Positions 8,245 through 18,580 of a stretch of DNA of 40,353 nucleotides are shown here, one piece after another. The stretch covers positions 1 through 40,353 of the forward strand of contig JACQWK010000179.1 of NCBI GenBank assembly GCA_016209525.1. Direction: 5' to 3'. Each line of letters begins with the position of its first letter. The stretch's first letter is position 1. The notes beneath the pieces are model-generated. The model had not been told where the DNA came from and made no database searches. It saw only the letters and a program-made list of their open reading frames with translations. A program made the position numbers and the translations under genes. The stretch comes from Verrucomicrobiota bacterium. GTDB lineage: Bacteria > Verrucomicrobiota > Verrucomicrobiia > Limisphaerales > SIBE01.

Positions 8245-9057
8245 CTACTTCTTCGAAGTCGTTCGCTCCTGGAGCCAGAGCACGTCGGGGTTGTTCGGAG
8301 TGGAGACGTTGTAAGACAACGACTGACCTTTTTTCAAAACGGGCCGCGTGCGCGGGTCCATCCATTTGCGAATCTCCGCATGACCGTCGGCGAAGGAAAG
8401 TCCGCCGGCGTTGCTGTGGTAGCTGGCGGGCCAATCCACCAAGCGTGTGGGCATTTCCATGCCCACGGCAAAGAATGCGTCGTTAATGCTGTCCTCTCGC
8501 TCGTCGATGATCACCCATTGTTTGGCGGGCGGGGGTTCGGTGATCTCGCTCATTTTGTGCATCTCGCGATACGCGGCATTGTTCCAACGCCCATCGCCGC
8601 CGAGGTAGGTGTTCATGGCCACACTGCGCACGCGCTGATAGGCCATGCCGCCGATGGTGACCGAACTTCGGTCCGCCGGACACTTATAGATTCCCGGACT
8701 TTGCGTGTAGGGGCCGAGGCGTGAGGCGAGCAACAGCGCCGTGTTGGTGTTGTCGGTATTGCTGGCGCTGAAGTCCATCCAGCCATCGACCCAGCCCGAT
8801 CCTTTCTTGCCCGACAAATCGGTGCCGTATTGATGGTTGGGAGGGAGCACGCCTTGATTGTCGTCGGCGTAACCGATCCAAGCGAGGTTGAGCTGGCGGA
8901 GGTTGTTCATGCAATAGACGCCCTGCGCTTTGGCTTTGGCCTTGGCCAGCGCGGGCAACAACATGCCGGCGAGGATGGCGATGATGGCGATGACAACCAG
9001 GAGTTCGATCAAAGTGAAGGCCTTGCTTGGGACAGACATGGGTGACAGAGTCTTCAT
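8245..9057 (-). CDS. Pseudopilin, type II secretion/type IV pilus-like (first of three)
   Basis: A 270-residue prepilin-like protein. After a short basic leader (to about residue 13) comes [19 protein letters not shown], the prepilin peptidase site with Glu at mature position 5 and the hydrophobic assembly helix, followed by [13 protein letters not shown]. The C-terminal part contains [11 protein letters not shown], a motif seen in this expanded pseudopilin group of Verrucomicrobiota and Planctomycetes. The ATG overlaps the stop of the upstream 1288-residue protein in an ATGA arrangement, so the two should be translationally coupled. By family knowledge the protein inserts in the inner membrane and is cleaved and methylated by prepilin peptidase. 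Whether it joins a secretion pseudopilus or binds the coupled protein is unknown. Confidence 0.92.
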   Translation of the reverse strand: MKTLSPMSVPSKAFTLIELLVVIAIIAILAGMLLPALAKAKAKAQGVYCMNNLRQLNLAWIGYADDNQGVLPPNHQYGTDLSGKKGSGWVDGWMDFSASNTDNTNTALLLASRLGPYTQSPGIYKCPADRSSVTIGGMAYQRVRSVAMNTYLGGDGRWNNAAYREMHKMSEITEPPPAKQWVIIDEREDSINDAFFAVGMEMPTRLVDWPASYHSNAGGLSFADGHAEIRKWMDPRTRPVLKKGQSLSYNVSTPNNPDVLWLQERTTSKK

Positions 9058-12000
9058 TTTTTCAGGCGGTAGAATTTCGCGCCGCCGCTGGCGGCAATGG
9101 TGACGGTATTGTTGCCACCCACGACCACAGGTGGGTCGGCTACGTCCGTCCAGTTGGGCGCGCTCAGCGTATCCGTCACTTGGAGCTTAAACCCAGACGC
9201 TGATTGTGGCCAGGAGATTACGGCGGCAGCGCCAGTTCTCGCCACGCTCAACGCCACCGCTGCGCTCGCGCCGTCTTCCGACGCAATGGGTCCCGCTGTA
9301 TTGAAGAAGTAATCGACATCGACCGCAAACACCGGCGGATTGCCGTCCGCTTTGTAGTTCCCGGCAAACACTCCGACCCGGGCGACCGTGATCGCCTGCG
9401 CAAAGGAGGCCTTTTGCGTCCAGGTGTTCCCATCCGGCGAAGTGGAGAATGCCCATTGCTGGCCCTCCCGCTTGACGCGAACATAGATTGTGCCCGCATT
9501 CCCGCTGGCCGGAATCGGAACCTCCGCAATCGCCGCGCGCGAGACCTGCGCGGGCGATGCCGACCCAATGCCTCGGCCGACGAAGGCTTGCAATTGCGGC
9601 GTGCCATCTTGCAGCACATCGAAACGCAACGCAGAGCCCGCCGCATCCTCGACCAGGATTCCTTCGAATTGATACTGAACGGCCGGCAGCGAATCGAACT
9701 TCGCCAGCACCTCGAAGTCCCGGTCCGGAACGGTTTGCAGCAAACGGAGTGACTCGTTCGGATTCCAGGCATCGTGGCTCCGTCCTCCCGGCACGGTAAT
9801 TCTCAAATGGGCGTCGCCCGTGCCGGCACCGACATTCTCAAACTTCCCGCCGCCCGCCGGGTCCACCGAAGTCCACACCGAAGTGTTCAGTGCCGGATTA
9901 TTGAAATCATCCGACACCGGTTGCACGGTGACGACGCCGACCACCACTGTGACGGGCGCCGAAGTCTGGCTGGCTCCCGTGTTGTCGGTGGCTTTGGCGG
10001 TGAGGCTGTGAGTGCCAGCAGGGGCGTTGCTCCAGTTCACAGTGAACGGGCTCGCCGTCGCGGTTCCAACGAGTGTGCTGCCAGCGAAGAACTCGACCTT
10101 GCTGATGGTTCCATCGCTGTCCGTGGCTTGGGCGGAGAGAGCGATACTCGTGCCGGGGGAGAACGCCGCGTTGTTGGCCGGTTGGTTGATGCTGACCACG
10201 GGCGGCAAGTTGCCGAAATACTTCTCCTTCAGATACAGCTCGATGGCTCGACGCTCGGTGTCCGACAGCGCACGCGTGTACACCAATGCCTCAAGAATGT
10301 CGCCCGCCCAATAGGTATTGTCGTTGTAGCCCCTCCCCAAGTTGCCAACGTCCCGGCAGCCCGCAATCGCTTCCAGTTTGTCTCCTTGGCTGTCCGCCAA
10401 CTCGCCGTTGACGAACAGCGAATCGGTCGTGCCGTCTTTGACAGCGGCGAGGATGGAGTAAGCCGTGCCGACGGGGCTCGGCCACGCGTAGATTTGGCGG
10501 TTATTGACTTGGGTCGTGCCAAAGCGCCAATTGATCTGCTCCTGATACGGACTCAGATAAACCGTTCCCCAGGACACAGTCTCGTTCCAGAAAATGGCCG
10601 CGTTCCCGGCCTGACTGCTCCCGCCGCCGGTTGCTTGCCGGCTGTTGCTGACCAGGATCAAAGTCATCCCGGTCAAGTCGTTCACGCCCATGTCGAAGGT
10701 CATGAAATCGTTGGTGCCATCGAACTTCAGGCCCGGTCTTCCGATCTCGGTGGTCACCAGAGCCGGCTGGCTCGCGGCGCTGGTTTGGGTGGCGTTTCGG
10801 CCTTGGCCGGATTGGTCGGCCCAAGCCGAGACGGTCGAGCCGTTCAGTGTCAGCCCCGCGTCCGCCTTCAGCCAAAGGGCCAGTCCAGAATAGGTGGGAC
10901 CTGCGCCGGTGCCGGAGTTGACGGCCACGGAAACGGGCGACGAAACTCTGAACGCTCCGTTGTTGTCGGTCGCCTTCGCCGTCAATGTGTAACTGCCAGG
11001 GGCGACATTGCTCCACGTGACGCGATACGGACTGGTCGTCGCCGTGCCGATGGCCGTGCCGCGCGAGAAGAATTCGACTTTGCTGATCGACCCGTCGCTG
11101 TCGGAAGCGTCGGCGGTCAGGGTGATGTTCGCCGGCGCCGTGAACGTGGCATTGGCGGCCGGACTTGAGATCGCGACCGCCGGCAATTTGTTCGAAAGGT
11201 ATTTCTTCTGGAGGTATTGTTCCACAGCCTGGCGCTCGGCATCGGTCAGCGCCCGCGTGTAAATCAGCACCTCCAAAATGTCACCGGGGAAGTAGGTGTT
11301 GTCGTTGTAACCTCGAGCGATGTTGCCGACCTCACGGCAGCCTGCAATTGGCGTGGCTCGAAACGCGTCCGACCAAACGGACTCGCCATTGACGAACAAG
11401 GCATCGGTCGTCCCATCCTTCAAGGCCACGGTGACGGAGTAATCCGTTCCGATGGACGCCGGCCGGGCGAAGGTCGGCTGATTGCCCGTTTGCTTGGTTC
11501 CGAACCGGAAATTGACGCGTGACTGGAAAGGCGCCAGATAGATCGTGCCCCAAGACGCCGTCTCATTCCAGAAGAGGGCCGCATTGTTGGGGCCCGTTCC
11601 CGTCTTGTCGGCGCGGTTGTTGGAGACAAGAAAGAGAGTCATGCCTTCGAGTCCGTTCACCGGAAGATTAAACGTCAGGAAATCGTTGACGCCGTCGAAA
11701 CGCAGGCCTGGTGTTCCTTGATCGGTCGTCACGAGCGCCGGTTGGCTGGCGGCGGCAGCCTGGCTGGCATTCCGATCTTGCCCGGATTGGTCGCCCCACT
11801 GCGAAACCGTCGAGCCGTTCATCGTCAGCCCGGCGTCGGCCTTCAACCACATCGCGAGCCCCGTGTAGGTCGGCGCTCCGCCGGCGGCCGGATTCACCGC
11901 GACCATGACCGGCGTGGAGGTGCTGATGCCTCCGGAATTGTCCGTGGCTTTGGCCGTCAAGGAATAACTTCCCGCGGCAACGTTGCTCCAAGTGAAACTG

Positions 12001-12920
12001 AAGGGGCTTGCATCCGCAGTGCCGATGAGTTTCTTCGCGGAGTAGAACTCCACTTTGCTGATCGTCCCGTCCGGGTCGGAAGCGCTCACGGTGATCGTCA
12101 TGTTGGCCGGCGCCGTGAAAGCGGCGTTGGCCGCGGGCGCGATGACTGAGATCGACGGCAGCCGATTCACGACTTTGCCGTCTTCGCTTGTGAGCGGCGC
12201 CGCGGAATTGGAGAAATAATCGACTTCGACTGGAAACTCCGGCGGATTGCCGGCGGCTTGATAATTGCCGGCGAAGAGCCCCGCCTGAGAAACCTCAATG
12301 GCCAGATCGAAGGAAGCCGCCTCGGTCCAAGCCATGCCGTCGGGCGAAGTGAAGAAGTTCCAGTGGTCGCCTTGCCGTTTGACTCGGAGATAAATGGTGC
12401 CGGCGTTGCCTTGCGAGGGAATGGCCACATCGGCAATCGGCGTCCGGGAGACTTGCGCGGGGGAGGCGGAACCGATGTTCCTGCCGACATAGGCCTGAAG
12501 TTGCGGTTTGCCATCCTGGAGGACGTCGAACCGCAAGTCGATGCCTGCAGTGTCTTCGACCAGGATGCCTTCGAACTGATATTGAACGGCCGGCAGGGAG
12601 TCGAATCTCGCCTCGACTTCGAAGTCCGCGTTCGGCACGGTTTGCATCGCGCGCAACGCTTCGTTTGGATTCCAAGCATCGTGGTTCTTTCCGCCGGGGA
12701 CCGTGATTCTGAGATGCGCGTCTCCCGTTCCCGCGCCAACAATCTCGAACGTGCCGCCGCCGACGGGATCCACCGTCGTCCAGAGCGAGGAGTTTACCGA
12801 AGCGCCGTTGAAATCGTCGGAGACAAGTGGCGACGCCGCTTGGGCGACGAATGCGAGGGTGAGAGCGAGAGACCAAAGTGGCGCTTGGAGTAAATAGCGC
12901 TGGGCGGCGGGCTGTTTCAT
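9054..12920 (-). CDS. Large secreted lectin-like protein (DUF1349, Ig-like and LamG domains)
   Basis: A 1288-residue exported protein. Residues 1-30 are a signal peptide ending AAS. Approximate domains: DUF1349-like jelly roll 31-255, Ig-like (Big-type) 256-348, LamG/concanavalin-like 350-567, Ig-like 568-665, LamG-like 670-890, Ig-like 895-985, DUF1349-like 995-1215, and a C-terminal module 1222-1288 ending KFYRLKK. The domain order therefore reads the same from both ends (A-B-C-B-C-B-A), and matching domains are clearly similar even at DNA level, pointing to internal duplication. No catalytic motif is recognised, so carbohydrate binding or surface adhesion is the likely role. An AAGGA sequence nine bases before the ATG supports the start. 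It is the first gene of a two-gene unit with the pseudopilin at 8245. Confidence 0.82.
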   Translation of the reverse strand: MKQPAAQRYLLQAPLWSLALTLAFVAQAASPLVSDDFNGASVNSSLWTTVDPVGGGTFEIVGAGTGDAHLRITVPGGKNHDAWNPNEALRAMQTVPNADFEVEARFDSLPAVQYQFEGILVEDTAGIDLRFDVLQDGKPQLQAYVGRNIGSASPAQVSRTPIADVAIPSQGNAGTIYLRVKRQGDHWNFFTSPDGMAWTEAASFDLAIEVSQAGLFAGNYQAAGNPPEFPVEVDYFSNSAAPLTSEDGKVVNRLPSISVIAPAANAAFTAPANMTITVSASDPDGTISKVEFYSAKKLIGTADASPFSFTWSNVAAGSYSLTAKATDNSGGISTSTPVMVAVNPAAGGAPTYTGLAMWLKADAGLTMNGSTVSQWGDQSGQDRNASQAAAASQPALVTTDQGTPGLRFDGVNDFLTFNLPVNGLEGMTLFLVSNNRADKTGTGPNNAALFWNETASWGTIYLAPFQSRVNFRFGTKQTGNQPTFARPASIGTDYSVTVALKDGTTDALFVNGESVWSDAFRATPIAGCREVGNIARGYNDNTYFPGDILEVLIYTRALTDAERQAVEQYLQKKYLSNKLPAVAISSPAANATFTAPANITLTADASDSDGSISKVEFFSRGTAIGTATTSPYRVTWSNVAPGSYTLTAKATDNNGAFRVSSPVSVAVNSGTGAGPTYSGLALWLKADAGLTLNGSTVSAWADQSGQGRNATQTSAASQPALVTTEIGRPGLKFDGTNDFMTFDMGVNDLTGMTLILVSNSRQATGGGSSQAGNAAIFWNETVSWGTVYLSPYQEQINWRFGTTQVNNRQIYAWPSPVGTAYSILAAVKDGTTDSLFVNGELADSQGDKLEAIAGCRDVGNLGRGYNDNTYWAGDILEALVYTRALSDTERRAIELYLKEKYFGNLPPVVSINQPANNAAFSPGTSIALSAQATDSDGTISKVEFFAGSTLVGTATASPFTVNWSNAPAGTHSLTAKATDNTGASQTSAPVTVVVGVVTVQPVSDDFNNPALNTSVWTSVDPAGGGKFENVGAGTGDAHLRITVPGGRSHDAWNPNESLRLLQTVPDRDFEVLAKFDSLPAVQYQFEGILVEDAAGSALRFDVLQDGTPQLQAFVGRGIGSASPAQVSRAAIAEVPIPASGNAGTIYVRVKREGQQWAFSTSPDGNTWTQKASFAQAITVARVGVFAGNYKADGNPPVFAVDVDYFFNTAGPIASEDGASAAVALSVARTGAAAVISWPQSASGFKLQVTDTLSAPNWTDVADPPVVVGGNNTVTIAASGGAKFYRLKK

Positions 12921-12935
12921 AGGGGGATTTCCTTA

Positions 12936-13008
12936 GACCGATGTTTAGAGCGTTCCTTCACAGGCGACGCCGATGACTATAATGCGCGCCTTACCGATGT
13001 ATTTAGCG
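12936..13008. promoter_or_regulatory. Candidate operator: direct repeats upstream of the lectin-pseudopilin operon
   Basis: ACCGATGTTTAGAGCG (12937-12952) and ACCGATGTATTTAGCG (12993-13008) are near-identical direct repeats 56 bases apart. A third CCGATG lies between them at 12970-12975. They sit in the only spacer upstream of the 9054-12920 gene, next to an AraC-type regulator gene. AraC proteins commonly bind direct repeats, so these are plausible binding sites, but the link is inferred. Confidence 0.4.
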
Positions 13009-13046
13009 CCCCTGGAATATTATTTCGCCGCGGTGGAATGATGCCA

Positions 13047-13973
13047 TCAGACCGTCAATGATGAACGGATCGGGTTGGCCCGCCACTCGGTTGGCGATAC
13101 TCCGACTTGCTGGTGAAAGGCGCGGGCGAACTCGTGCTGGCGCTGGTAGCCCAGGCAAAGGGAGATTTCTTTGATGCTTCGGGAAGTCTCCAGCAGCATA
13201 TTCTTCGCTTGTTGAATTCGGAGGCTGAGCAACATCTCGCGAGGCGAACATCCGAACGCCTTCCGGAAGGCATGCCGCAGCGAATCATAGTTCGGGATGA
13301 GGTGAATCTCGCGGGCAAATTCTTCCGGCTTGCCGACCGAAGCGTTGACCAGGTGCCAGAGTTTCATCACCGCCGGGCTGATTCCGGCCGGTGTCAGGCT
13401 GGGCGCCGATTCGTCTTTGGCCCAGCGATCCACCGAGAGCAGCAACAACTGCATCCAGGCCGATTCGGCCTGGAGGCTCTGACGGCGGCGGTGGAGGCGT
13501 TCATTCAGCATTTGCAGAAACATCCATTTGAAGCCGGCCACTTGCTCCGGCGTGAGCCGCCACACGCGATCGCCGGATTTGGCGGCGTTGAGCCGGTCGG
13601 TCTGTTCGTAGAATTCCGAGCCTACGGTGAAGTGGACGACCCAGAACCTGGGGGCTTGCCGGAGAGAGCACCAGGCGCCGTGCTTCTCGCCCCGGTGATA
13701 CAAGAGAAGCGTATTCTGCGGCATCGGCTCCTTCCCCGGAGGATAACCGATAATCGTGTCGTCGTCGGTCACCAGGGTGAATTCGTCGAACGGATGACTG
13801 TGCCAGTCAAAGCCGGCGCCGGGATGAGCCACCAGACACCGCATGGAAACAACTTGGGCGCTATGGCAGAGGGCGTTCATTAGCCACAGTACTCGTATCG
13901 CATCGGCCAGATCCTTGAAAGGCGAATCTGGAGTTGGGAGTAGTGGGTCCCGCACGGATTTGAAGCGCCTCAT
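13047..13973 (-). CDS. AraC-family transcriptional regulator
   Basis: A 308-residue regulator. Residues about 44-115 form a cupin-like sensor with HPGAGFDWHSHPFDEFTLV, a His-rich sugar-sensing type barrel, and HRGEKHGAW. Residues about 205-300 hold the two helix-turn-helix motifs of AraC: EFAREIHLIPNYDSLRHAFRKAFGCSPREML and IKEISLCLGYQRQHEFARAFHQQVGVSPTEWR, with the usual spacing and the conserved P(T)EWR end. Members usually activate carbohydrate-use genes. It is transcribed toward the secreted lectin-pseudopilin operon and lies divergent to the sialidase gene, so either could be its target. The ATG at 13973 is used; an internal ATG at 13880 is possible because nothing upstream of residue 32 is diagnostic. 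Confidence 0.9.
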   Translation of the reverse strand: MRRFKSVRDPLLPTPDSPFKDLADAIRVLWLMNALCHSAQVVSMRCLVAHPGAGFDWHSHPFDEFTLVTDDDTIIGYPPGKEPMPQNTLLLYHRGEKHGAWCSLRQAPRFWVVHFTVGSEFYEQTDRLNAAKSGDRVWRLTPEQVAGFKWMFLQMLNERLHRRRQSLQAESAWMQLLLLSVDRWAKDESAPSLTPAGISPAVMKLWHLVNASVGKPEEFAREIHLIPNYDSLRHAFRKAFGCSPREMLLSLRIQQAKNMLLETSRSIKEISLCLGYQRQHEFARAFHQQVGVSPTEWRANPIRSSLTV

Positions 13974-14365
13974 TCGTTGCGCAGATTCTCAATCGATCAG
14001 TATCGCCAGAAATCGTCGCAAGCCGCGACGATTTTTCCGGCGCGCGGCCTTCCAGGCCGCAGAGGCCGCACACGGAAGGCGAGGCTCGGAGATTTTCGGG
14101 CGCCTCGGGCTTTCGGAGCCGCTGCGACCTGGAAGGCCGCGCGCCGTTTTGGTTGCGGCTGTGCCGCGTTGCGCTGTATCGCCGAGTTGCACTCGGCCAG
14201 GCGTCGAATCCGTCTGGGATGCCCAGCCCATCGGTGCATGCGCAGAATGCAATTCTGCGACACAGCAGATTGAAAATCTGCGCTACGCCCGGCAAGATTA
14301 AGGCCTTACAGTTGGGACAGAGCCGCAACAAGTTGTGCTTCCATCAGAGTGCGCAGTGCGAGAGG
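13974..14365. repeat. Palindromic repeats between AraC regulator and sialidase
   Basis: The divergent spacer is nearly all inverted repeats. 13984-14015 holds TCAGTATCGCCAGAAATCG, the inverse of a sequence at 22253-22274. 14038-14147 has outer arms GGCGCGCGGCCTTCC and GGAAGGCCGCGCGCC. 14182-14198 is GCCGAGTTGCACTCGGC and 14240-14258 is CGCAGAATGCAATTCTGCG, followed by CAGATTGAAAATCTG. Frames open across it are not credible as protein. Promoters for both flanking genes must lie here but were not resolved. Confidence 0.75.
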
Positions 14366-16231
14366 ATGTCCTTTGTGAACTCCGTGCTCCTTACTGCGGT
14401 GGTCACTGTCCTTTGTGGCTCGCCAATCTTGAATCATGCATCGGCCGCAAGCGAGCCAGTCGAAACTCCAGATCCTCGCAACTTCGCCAACGGCTGGTTG
14501 ATCCCGGACGAGGACTACTGCGATCAGCCCCGCGTCGTCGTGACCAAGGACGGCACTTGGGTTTGCCTCATGACAACCGGCCCGGCTCACGAAGGAAGCG
14601 ATGGCCAGCACATCGTCGCCACATTTAGCCAGGACAAAGGCAAGCATTGGTCCCCACTTGTCGATGTCGAGCCTCGCGACCCGGAGAGGAAATCCTCCTA
14701 CGCGCTCGCCTTGATCACGCCGAGCGATCGCATTTACGCATTCTATTGTTACAACGGAGACAAAACCCGCGCGCTGCCCAACGGCCAGCCCATCCGCAAC
14801 GACATGCAAGGCTGGTTTTGCTACCGCTACTCGGATGATCGGGGCAGAAGTTGGTCCGAGCGTTATCGATTGCCCATGCGCCTGACCAGCGCCGACCGCA
14901 ACAACGACTGGCAGGGGAAGCTACAGATGTTCTGGGCCATCGGCACCCCGGCGGTTTATGGCCACACGGTCATCTTTGGCTTCACGAAACTGGGCAAATA
15001 CCTCCTGCAAGAGGGCGAAGGTTGGTTTTTCCGGTCGGACAATTTGCTGACCGAACCGGATGCGCGCAACGGCCAATGGCAAATGCTACCCGAGGGAGAT
15101 TTCGGAGTGCGCACGCCGGAATTCGGCTCCGTCCAAGAAGAGCACGATGTGGTGCACCTGGATGGCGACGAACTCTTCACCGTCTATCGCACAACGATGG
15201 GGCACGCCGCGTGCGCCTACAGCCGCGATGGCGGCCGTCACTGGGAGAAGCCGGAGCCGCTCCGCTACAGCCACGGAGGCCGGATCATGAAGCAGCCGCG
15301 AGCCTGCGCCAAGATTTGGAAAACCAAGACCGGCCAGTATCTACTGTGGTATCACAACAACGGCACCACCACCTACAACAACGGGCCGAATGCCGGAAGC
15401 CGAAACATCGCCTGGCTGAGCGGAGGCGTGGTGCGTGATGGACGGTTGCACTGGTCGCAGCCGGAGGTTGTTGCTTACGTGGACGGCGGTTTGGAGGGAT
15501 GCAGTTATCCCGACCTGGTGGAGGATGGAGGGCAATTCTACATTTGCGCAACGCAGAAGACTGAAGCTCGCGTCTTGGAAGTGCCAGCCAAGCTTTTCGC
15601 CGGGCTTTGGACTCAGGATTCCAACCGCACGGTGGCCACCAACGGTCTGGCCTTGAATCTTGCAGGTGACGCTTGTGCGGCGGGCTCAAGTGCAGTCGCG
15701 CCGAAGTTCCCTGCGCTTTGCCCGATCACGCGCGAACGCACCCCAGCTCTGAACGGACGCGGCGGCCTTTCCGTCGAGATGGTCGTGCGGTTCACCGACC
15801 TGTCTCCTGGCCAAGTGCTCGTGGACGCCCGGGATACACGCGGCAAAGGCTTGGCGCTCACCACAACCGACCGCGGGACAGTTCGCCTCGAGATCTCGGA
15901 TGGCTGGCGCGGGGCTTTTTGGGATTGCGACGCCAACCTCCTGAAACCGAATACCGACCATCACGTGGTGGCGATCGTGGATGGCGGACCGAAGGCCATC
16001 GGTTTTGTCATCGATGGCAAACTCTGCGACGGCGGAAGCGAACGGGCTTTTGGCTTCGGACGATTCGATCCCGCGCTCAAAGAAGTCAACGGCGCCCGCG
16101 ATCTGAACCTGGCGCCAAATCTTCGAGGAAAACTGAAACTCCTTCGAATCTACCATCGAGCCTTGCGGACCAGCGAGGCGATTGGGAATTATCATTCAGC
16201 CCATGAATCTTTTTTTGTCCCCAAATTCTGA
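14366..16231 (+). CDS. Secreted sialidase-like protein with Asp-boxes and LamG domain
   Basis: A 621-residue protein. Residues 1-28 form a signal peptide (MSFVNSVLLTAVVTVLCGS...ASA). A sialidase-type beta-propeller follows, with three Asp-boxes of the S-x-D-x-G-x-x-W type: SQDKGKHW (88-95), SDDRGRSW (156-163) and SRDGGRHW (286-293). Residues about 430-615 resemble a LamG/concanavalin-like lectin domain (GGLSVEMVVRFTDLSPGQ...LRIYHRAL). Family members release sialic acids or act on related glycans; Asp-boxes are structural, so activity is not proven. The ATG at 14366 was chosen because the signal peptide begins there and the sequence upstream is repeat. The next gene starts 143 bases downstream on the same strand, suggesting joint transcription. 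Confidence 0.8.
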   Translation: MSFVNSVLLTAVVTVLCGSPILNHASAASEPVETPDPRNFANGWLIPDEDYCDQPRVVVTKDGTWVCLMTTGPAHEGSDGQHIVATFSQDKGKHWSPLVDVEPRDPERKSSYALALITPSDRIYAFYCYNGDKTRALPNGQPIRNDMQGWFCYRYSDDRGRSWSERYRLPMRLTSADRNNDWQGKLQMFWAIGTPAVYGHTVIFGFTKLGKYLLQEGEGWFFRSDNLLTEPDARNGQWQMLPEGDFGVRTPEFGSVQEEHDVVHLDGDELFTVYRTTMGHAACAYSRDGGRHWEKPEPLRYSHGGRIMKQPRACAKIWKTKTGQYLLWYHNNGTTTYNNGPNAGSRNIAWLSGGVVRDGRLHWSQPEVVAYVDGGLEGCSYPDLVEDGGQFYICATQKTEARVLEVPAKLFAGLWTQDSNRTVATNGLALNLAGDACAAGSSAVAPKFPALCPITRERTPALNGRGGLSVEMVVRFTDLSPGQVLVDARDTRGKGLALTTTDRGTVRLEISDGWRGAFWDCDANLLKPNTDHHVVAIVDGGPKAIGFVIDGKLCDGGSERAFGFGRFDPALKEVNGARDLNLAPNLRGKLKLLRIYHRALRTSEAIGNYHSAHESFFVPKF

Positions 16232-16300
16232 TCAACATTCTGCTCATCCGCAGAAGTTCCAAAGTGAATCAACGACACTCTCCATGAACCGCAGCTTCAG

Positions 16301-16367
16301 AGCCGCCGAGGTAACGAGGCGGACTCCGTGGTTCCAATCGAGATCCGCCTCCTCACGTCGGCGGCTA
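16301..16367. repeat. AGCCGCCGAGG...CGGCGGCT inverted repeat
   Basis: Left arm AGCCGCCGAGGTAACGAGGC begins at 16301 and right arm TCCGCCTCCTCACGTCGGCG lies at 16344-16363. It belongs to the same family as the element at 37836-37932 and the arm inside the lyase gene at 1888. It lies just upstream of the chosen start of the FG-GAP gene, so longer frames running through it are doubtful. Confidence 0.75.
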
Positions 16368-16373
16368 CGGCGC

Positions 16374-17561
16374 ATGGACCCAATATGGGGTCGATCTCCT
16401 TTCCGAGTCGCTTATGAACTCTTAAAGCTGACTTCAACGATGACAGTCTGCGCTCTTCTGGCACCCGCACCAAGGGGTGAAAGCGCCGCCGAGCAGGCAG
16501 CGACGCCAATCTCCGAGATCCGCTTCGAACGTCAGACCTTGGACGATCACGGTCCCAAAGATCCATGGGTCAAGACCGTAGGCGACCTCAATGGAGACAA
16601 ACTGCCGGATATCATCGTCGGCGGCCAAAATGGGCCCCTGGTCTGGTATGCCGCCCCGGAGTGGAAGAGGTCCGAAATCGCCGGTGGAGGCTATCACACC
16701 GTCGATGGCGAGGTGGGAGACGTGGATAGAGATGGGGACCTGGACGTAATCGTCGGTGCGGAGTTTTGGTACGAGAACCCAAGGCCAACCGGAGATCCGC
16801 ACCAGGGACCTTGGAACGCTCACCGGATCAGCTCTCTGCGAACCCACGACATCGAAGTGGCCGATCTGGATGGGGATGGGAAACTGGACATTGTCGCGCG
16901 CGACCAATCCGGCTTCGGGCACAAAACCGGAAACAAGATACATTTCTGGCGCCAGGAAAATCCGGACGCATGGAACTACCGAGCCATCGATTGCCCGCAT
17001 GGCGAAGGCTTGCACTTGGCCGATCTCGACCGAGACGGCGCCCTCGACGTCGTCATCGGCGGGCGGTGGTATCGAAACACGATGGATATTGCCAGAGGCG
17101 CATGGACGGAGCACATCTTCACGGACGATTGGCATCCGGACGCCGCAGTCGCCACGGGCGACCTCAATGCCGACGGGCATCTGGATGTCGTCCTAACCCG
17201 CTCCGAGGGTGAATACAAAATCTCTTGGTTCGAAGCGCCCGCGAATCCGCGCCTGCCCAACTGGACCGAGCACGTGGTTGATCCTTCGCTCGACTTCGCC
17301 CACGGATTGGCGGTGGCGGATCTGGATGGCGATGGAGCCCCCGACATCGCGACCGCCGAGATGCATCAATCCAAGCGAGACCGCGTGCTCGTGTATCGCA
17401 ACGAAGACCATGGGCGGCGCTGGACAGCGCACATCATTGCGACGACCGGTTCTCACAATCTCCGGGTCGTGGATCTTGGCCGCGACGGGCTGCTAGACAT
17501 TGTTGGCGCGAACTGGAGTGGCAACTACCAGCCGATTGAAGCCTGGCGCCGGTTGAAGTAA
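16374..17561 (+). CDS. Secreted FG-GAP/VCBS-repeat beta-propeller protein
   Basis: A 395-residue protein with seven calcium-loop repeats: VGDLNGDKLPDIIVGG, VGDVDRDGDLDVIVGA, VADLDGDGKLDIVARD, LADLDRDGALDVVIGG, TGDLNADGHLDVVLTR, VADLDGDGAPDIATAE and VVDLGRDGLLDIVGAN. Seven repeats fit a complete integrin-like seven-bladed propeller, the last with a degenerate loop (DLGRDG). An N-terminal hydrophobic segment (about residues 17-32, ELLKLTSTMTVCALLAPA) suggests export. Start sites at 16374 and 16440 are both possible; 16374 keeps charged residues before the hydrophobic run. These proteins bind calcium and ligands or carbohydrates, and no enzyme site is seen. The gene follows the sialidase and converges on a pseudopilin gene. 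Confidence 0.85.
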   Translation: MDPIWGRSPFRVAYELLKLTSTMTVCALLAPAPRGESAAEQAATPISEIRFERQTLDDHGPKDPWVKTVGDLNGDKLPDIIVGGQNGPLVWYAAPEWKRSEIAGGGYHTVDGEVGDVDRDGDLDVIVGAEFWYENPRPTGDPHQGPWNAHRISSLRTHDIEVADLDGDGKLDIVARDQSGFGHKTGNKIHFWRQENPDAWNYRAIDCPHGEGLHLADLDRDGALDVVIGGRWYRNTMDIARGAWTEHIFTDDWHPDAAVATGDLNADGHLDVVLTRSEGEYKISWFEAPANPRLPNWTEHVVDPSLDFAHGLAVADLDGDGAPDIATAEMHQSKRDRVLVYRNEDHGRRWTAHIIATTGSHNLRVVDLGRDGLLDIVGANWSGNYQPIEAWRRLK

Positions 17562-17643
17562 ACGGCGCGGGGAGAGAGAGCACCGCGGGGGTCCCTATTT
17601 CGCTTCGTGCTTGTGACGATTGCGGGCTGCGCAGCGGGCGAGC

Positions 17644-18441
17644 CTACCACCAGAAACTCGGTCCGCCATCCGTGCGGACAACCATCTTGTCGAACTTCCT
17701 CCAATCCACATGGCCGTCTGCGAAGAGAAGATTGCCCCCTTCCGGCATCAACCGGCTGGTCAGGTGCGGCGACTGGTGGCCGCGCCATCCGCCGTCGATC
17801 TTGGTGTAGCGATTCCGAGTTCGGTCCGTTTCGTTTTGTCCATCGGAGATAACGGCGTCGGCGACACTGACCCGTTCGGCGGGGCCGGGATTGATCTCGC
17901 TGCCATCCCGCATTTTCCAAGGCTTGGGATTGACGCTTCTTTCAGTGATGTTGGTGGTGCGCACCCGCGCGGCGTACTGCCAGGCAAACTGGTAACCCGC
18001 CACACGGTAGCCCTGGTTCCTAACAGTCGTTTCACCAAGGGAGTCGGTCGTGAATCTCCACAGCTCGTCGTTGTCCTGTTTCGCGAAACCGGGGTCGTAC
18101 AGGATATGGCGTTGGGCGCCGCTGGCGGTCAACAAATTGGCGACGTAGGCCGGAATATCCCACGGCCAATTCCCGACGCTTCGGGTTGCGGGGTCCTGCA
18201 GGGGCGGGAACCAGTCGTTGTGGTCATTGGCGTACATGAGCGACGCGATGCCGATCTGCTTTAAATTGCTGACGCACTTGATCTTGATGCCTTTGGTCTT
18301 CGCTTTGGAGAGGGCCGGCAAAAGCATGCCGGCCAGGATCGCAATGATCGCGATGACGACCAAAAGCTCGATGAGCGTGAAGGCGCCGCGCGTGAGCGCC
18401 GACAGGCAGACGGTACGGTGAGGGAGAGGTCGCGTAGTCAT
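17644..18441 (-). CDS. Pseudopilin, type II secretion/type IV pilus-like (second of three)
   Basis: A 265-residue prepilin-like protein. After a leader of about 18 residues comes [19 protein letters not shown] with [13 protein letters not shown], then a soluble part with [14 protein letters not shown] and a final GGPSFWW. The FADGH motif and the aromatic ending are shared with this expanded family. The ATG at 18441 has GGAG ten bases upstream and gives a normal leader; a longer ATG at 18471 is possible. It is convergent with the FG-GAP gene, the stops being about 80 bases apart, and divergent from the amidase gene. It should be processed by prepilin peptidase. Its assembly partners are not in the window. 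Confidence 0.92.
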   Translation of the reverse strand: MTTRPLPHRTVCLSALTRGAFTLIELLVVIAIIAILAGMLLPALSKAKTKGIKIKCVSNLKQIGIASLMYANDHNDWFPPLQDPATRSVGNWPWDIPAYVANLLTASGAQRHILYDPGFAKQDNDELWRFTTDSLGETTVRNQGYRVAGYQFAWQYAARVRTTNITERSVNPKPWKMRDGSEINPGPAERVSVADAVISDGQNETDRTRNRYTKIDGGWRGHQSPHLTSRLMPEGGNLLFADGHVDWRKFDKMVVRTDGGPSFWW

Positions 18442-18580
18442 AGGGTTTTCACTCCGCATTGGGTTGTTCATGGCTTCCAATTCTCGAGGGTCTGAGAGCA
18501 GGCCGGAAATTTGGTTGCGCTCCGGGACATGTTACCTAGAACTTACCTCGGCACACGTCGGACGCAATGAGAATTCTTGA

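Noticed and set aside
12978-12983. TATAAT on the plus strand as a promoter
   Set aside because: Both flanking genes are on the minus strand and no plus-strand gene follows, so it is probably chance.
14153-14365. N-terminal extension of the sialidase frame
   Set aside because: It reads through repeats and the signal peptide begins at 14366.
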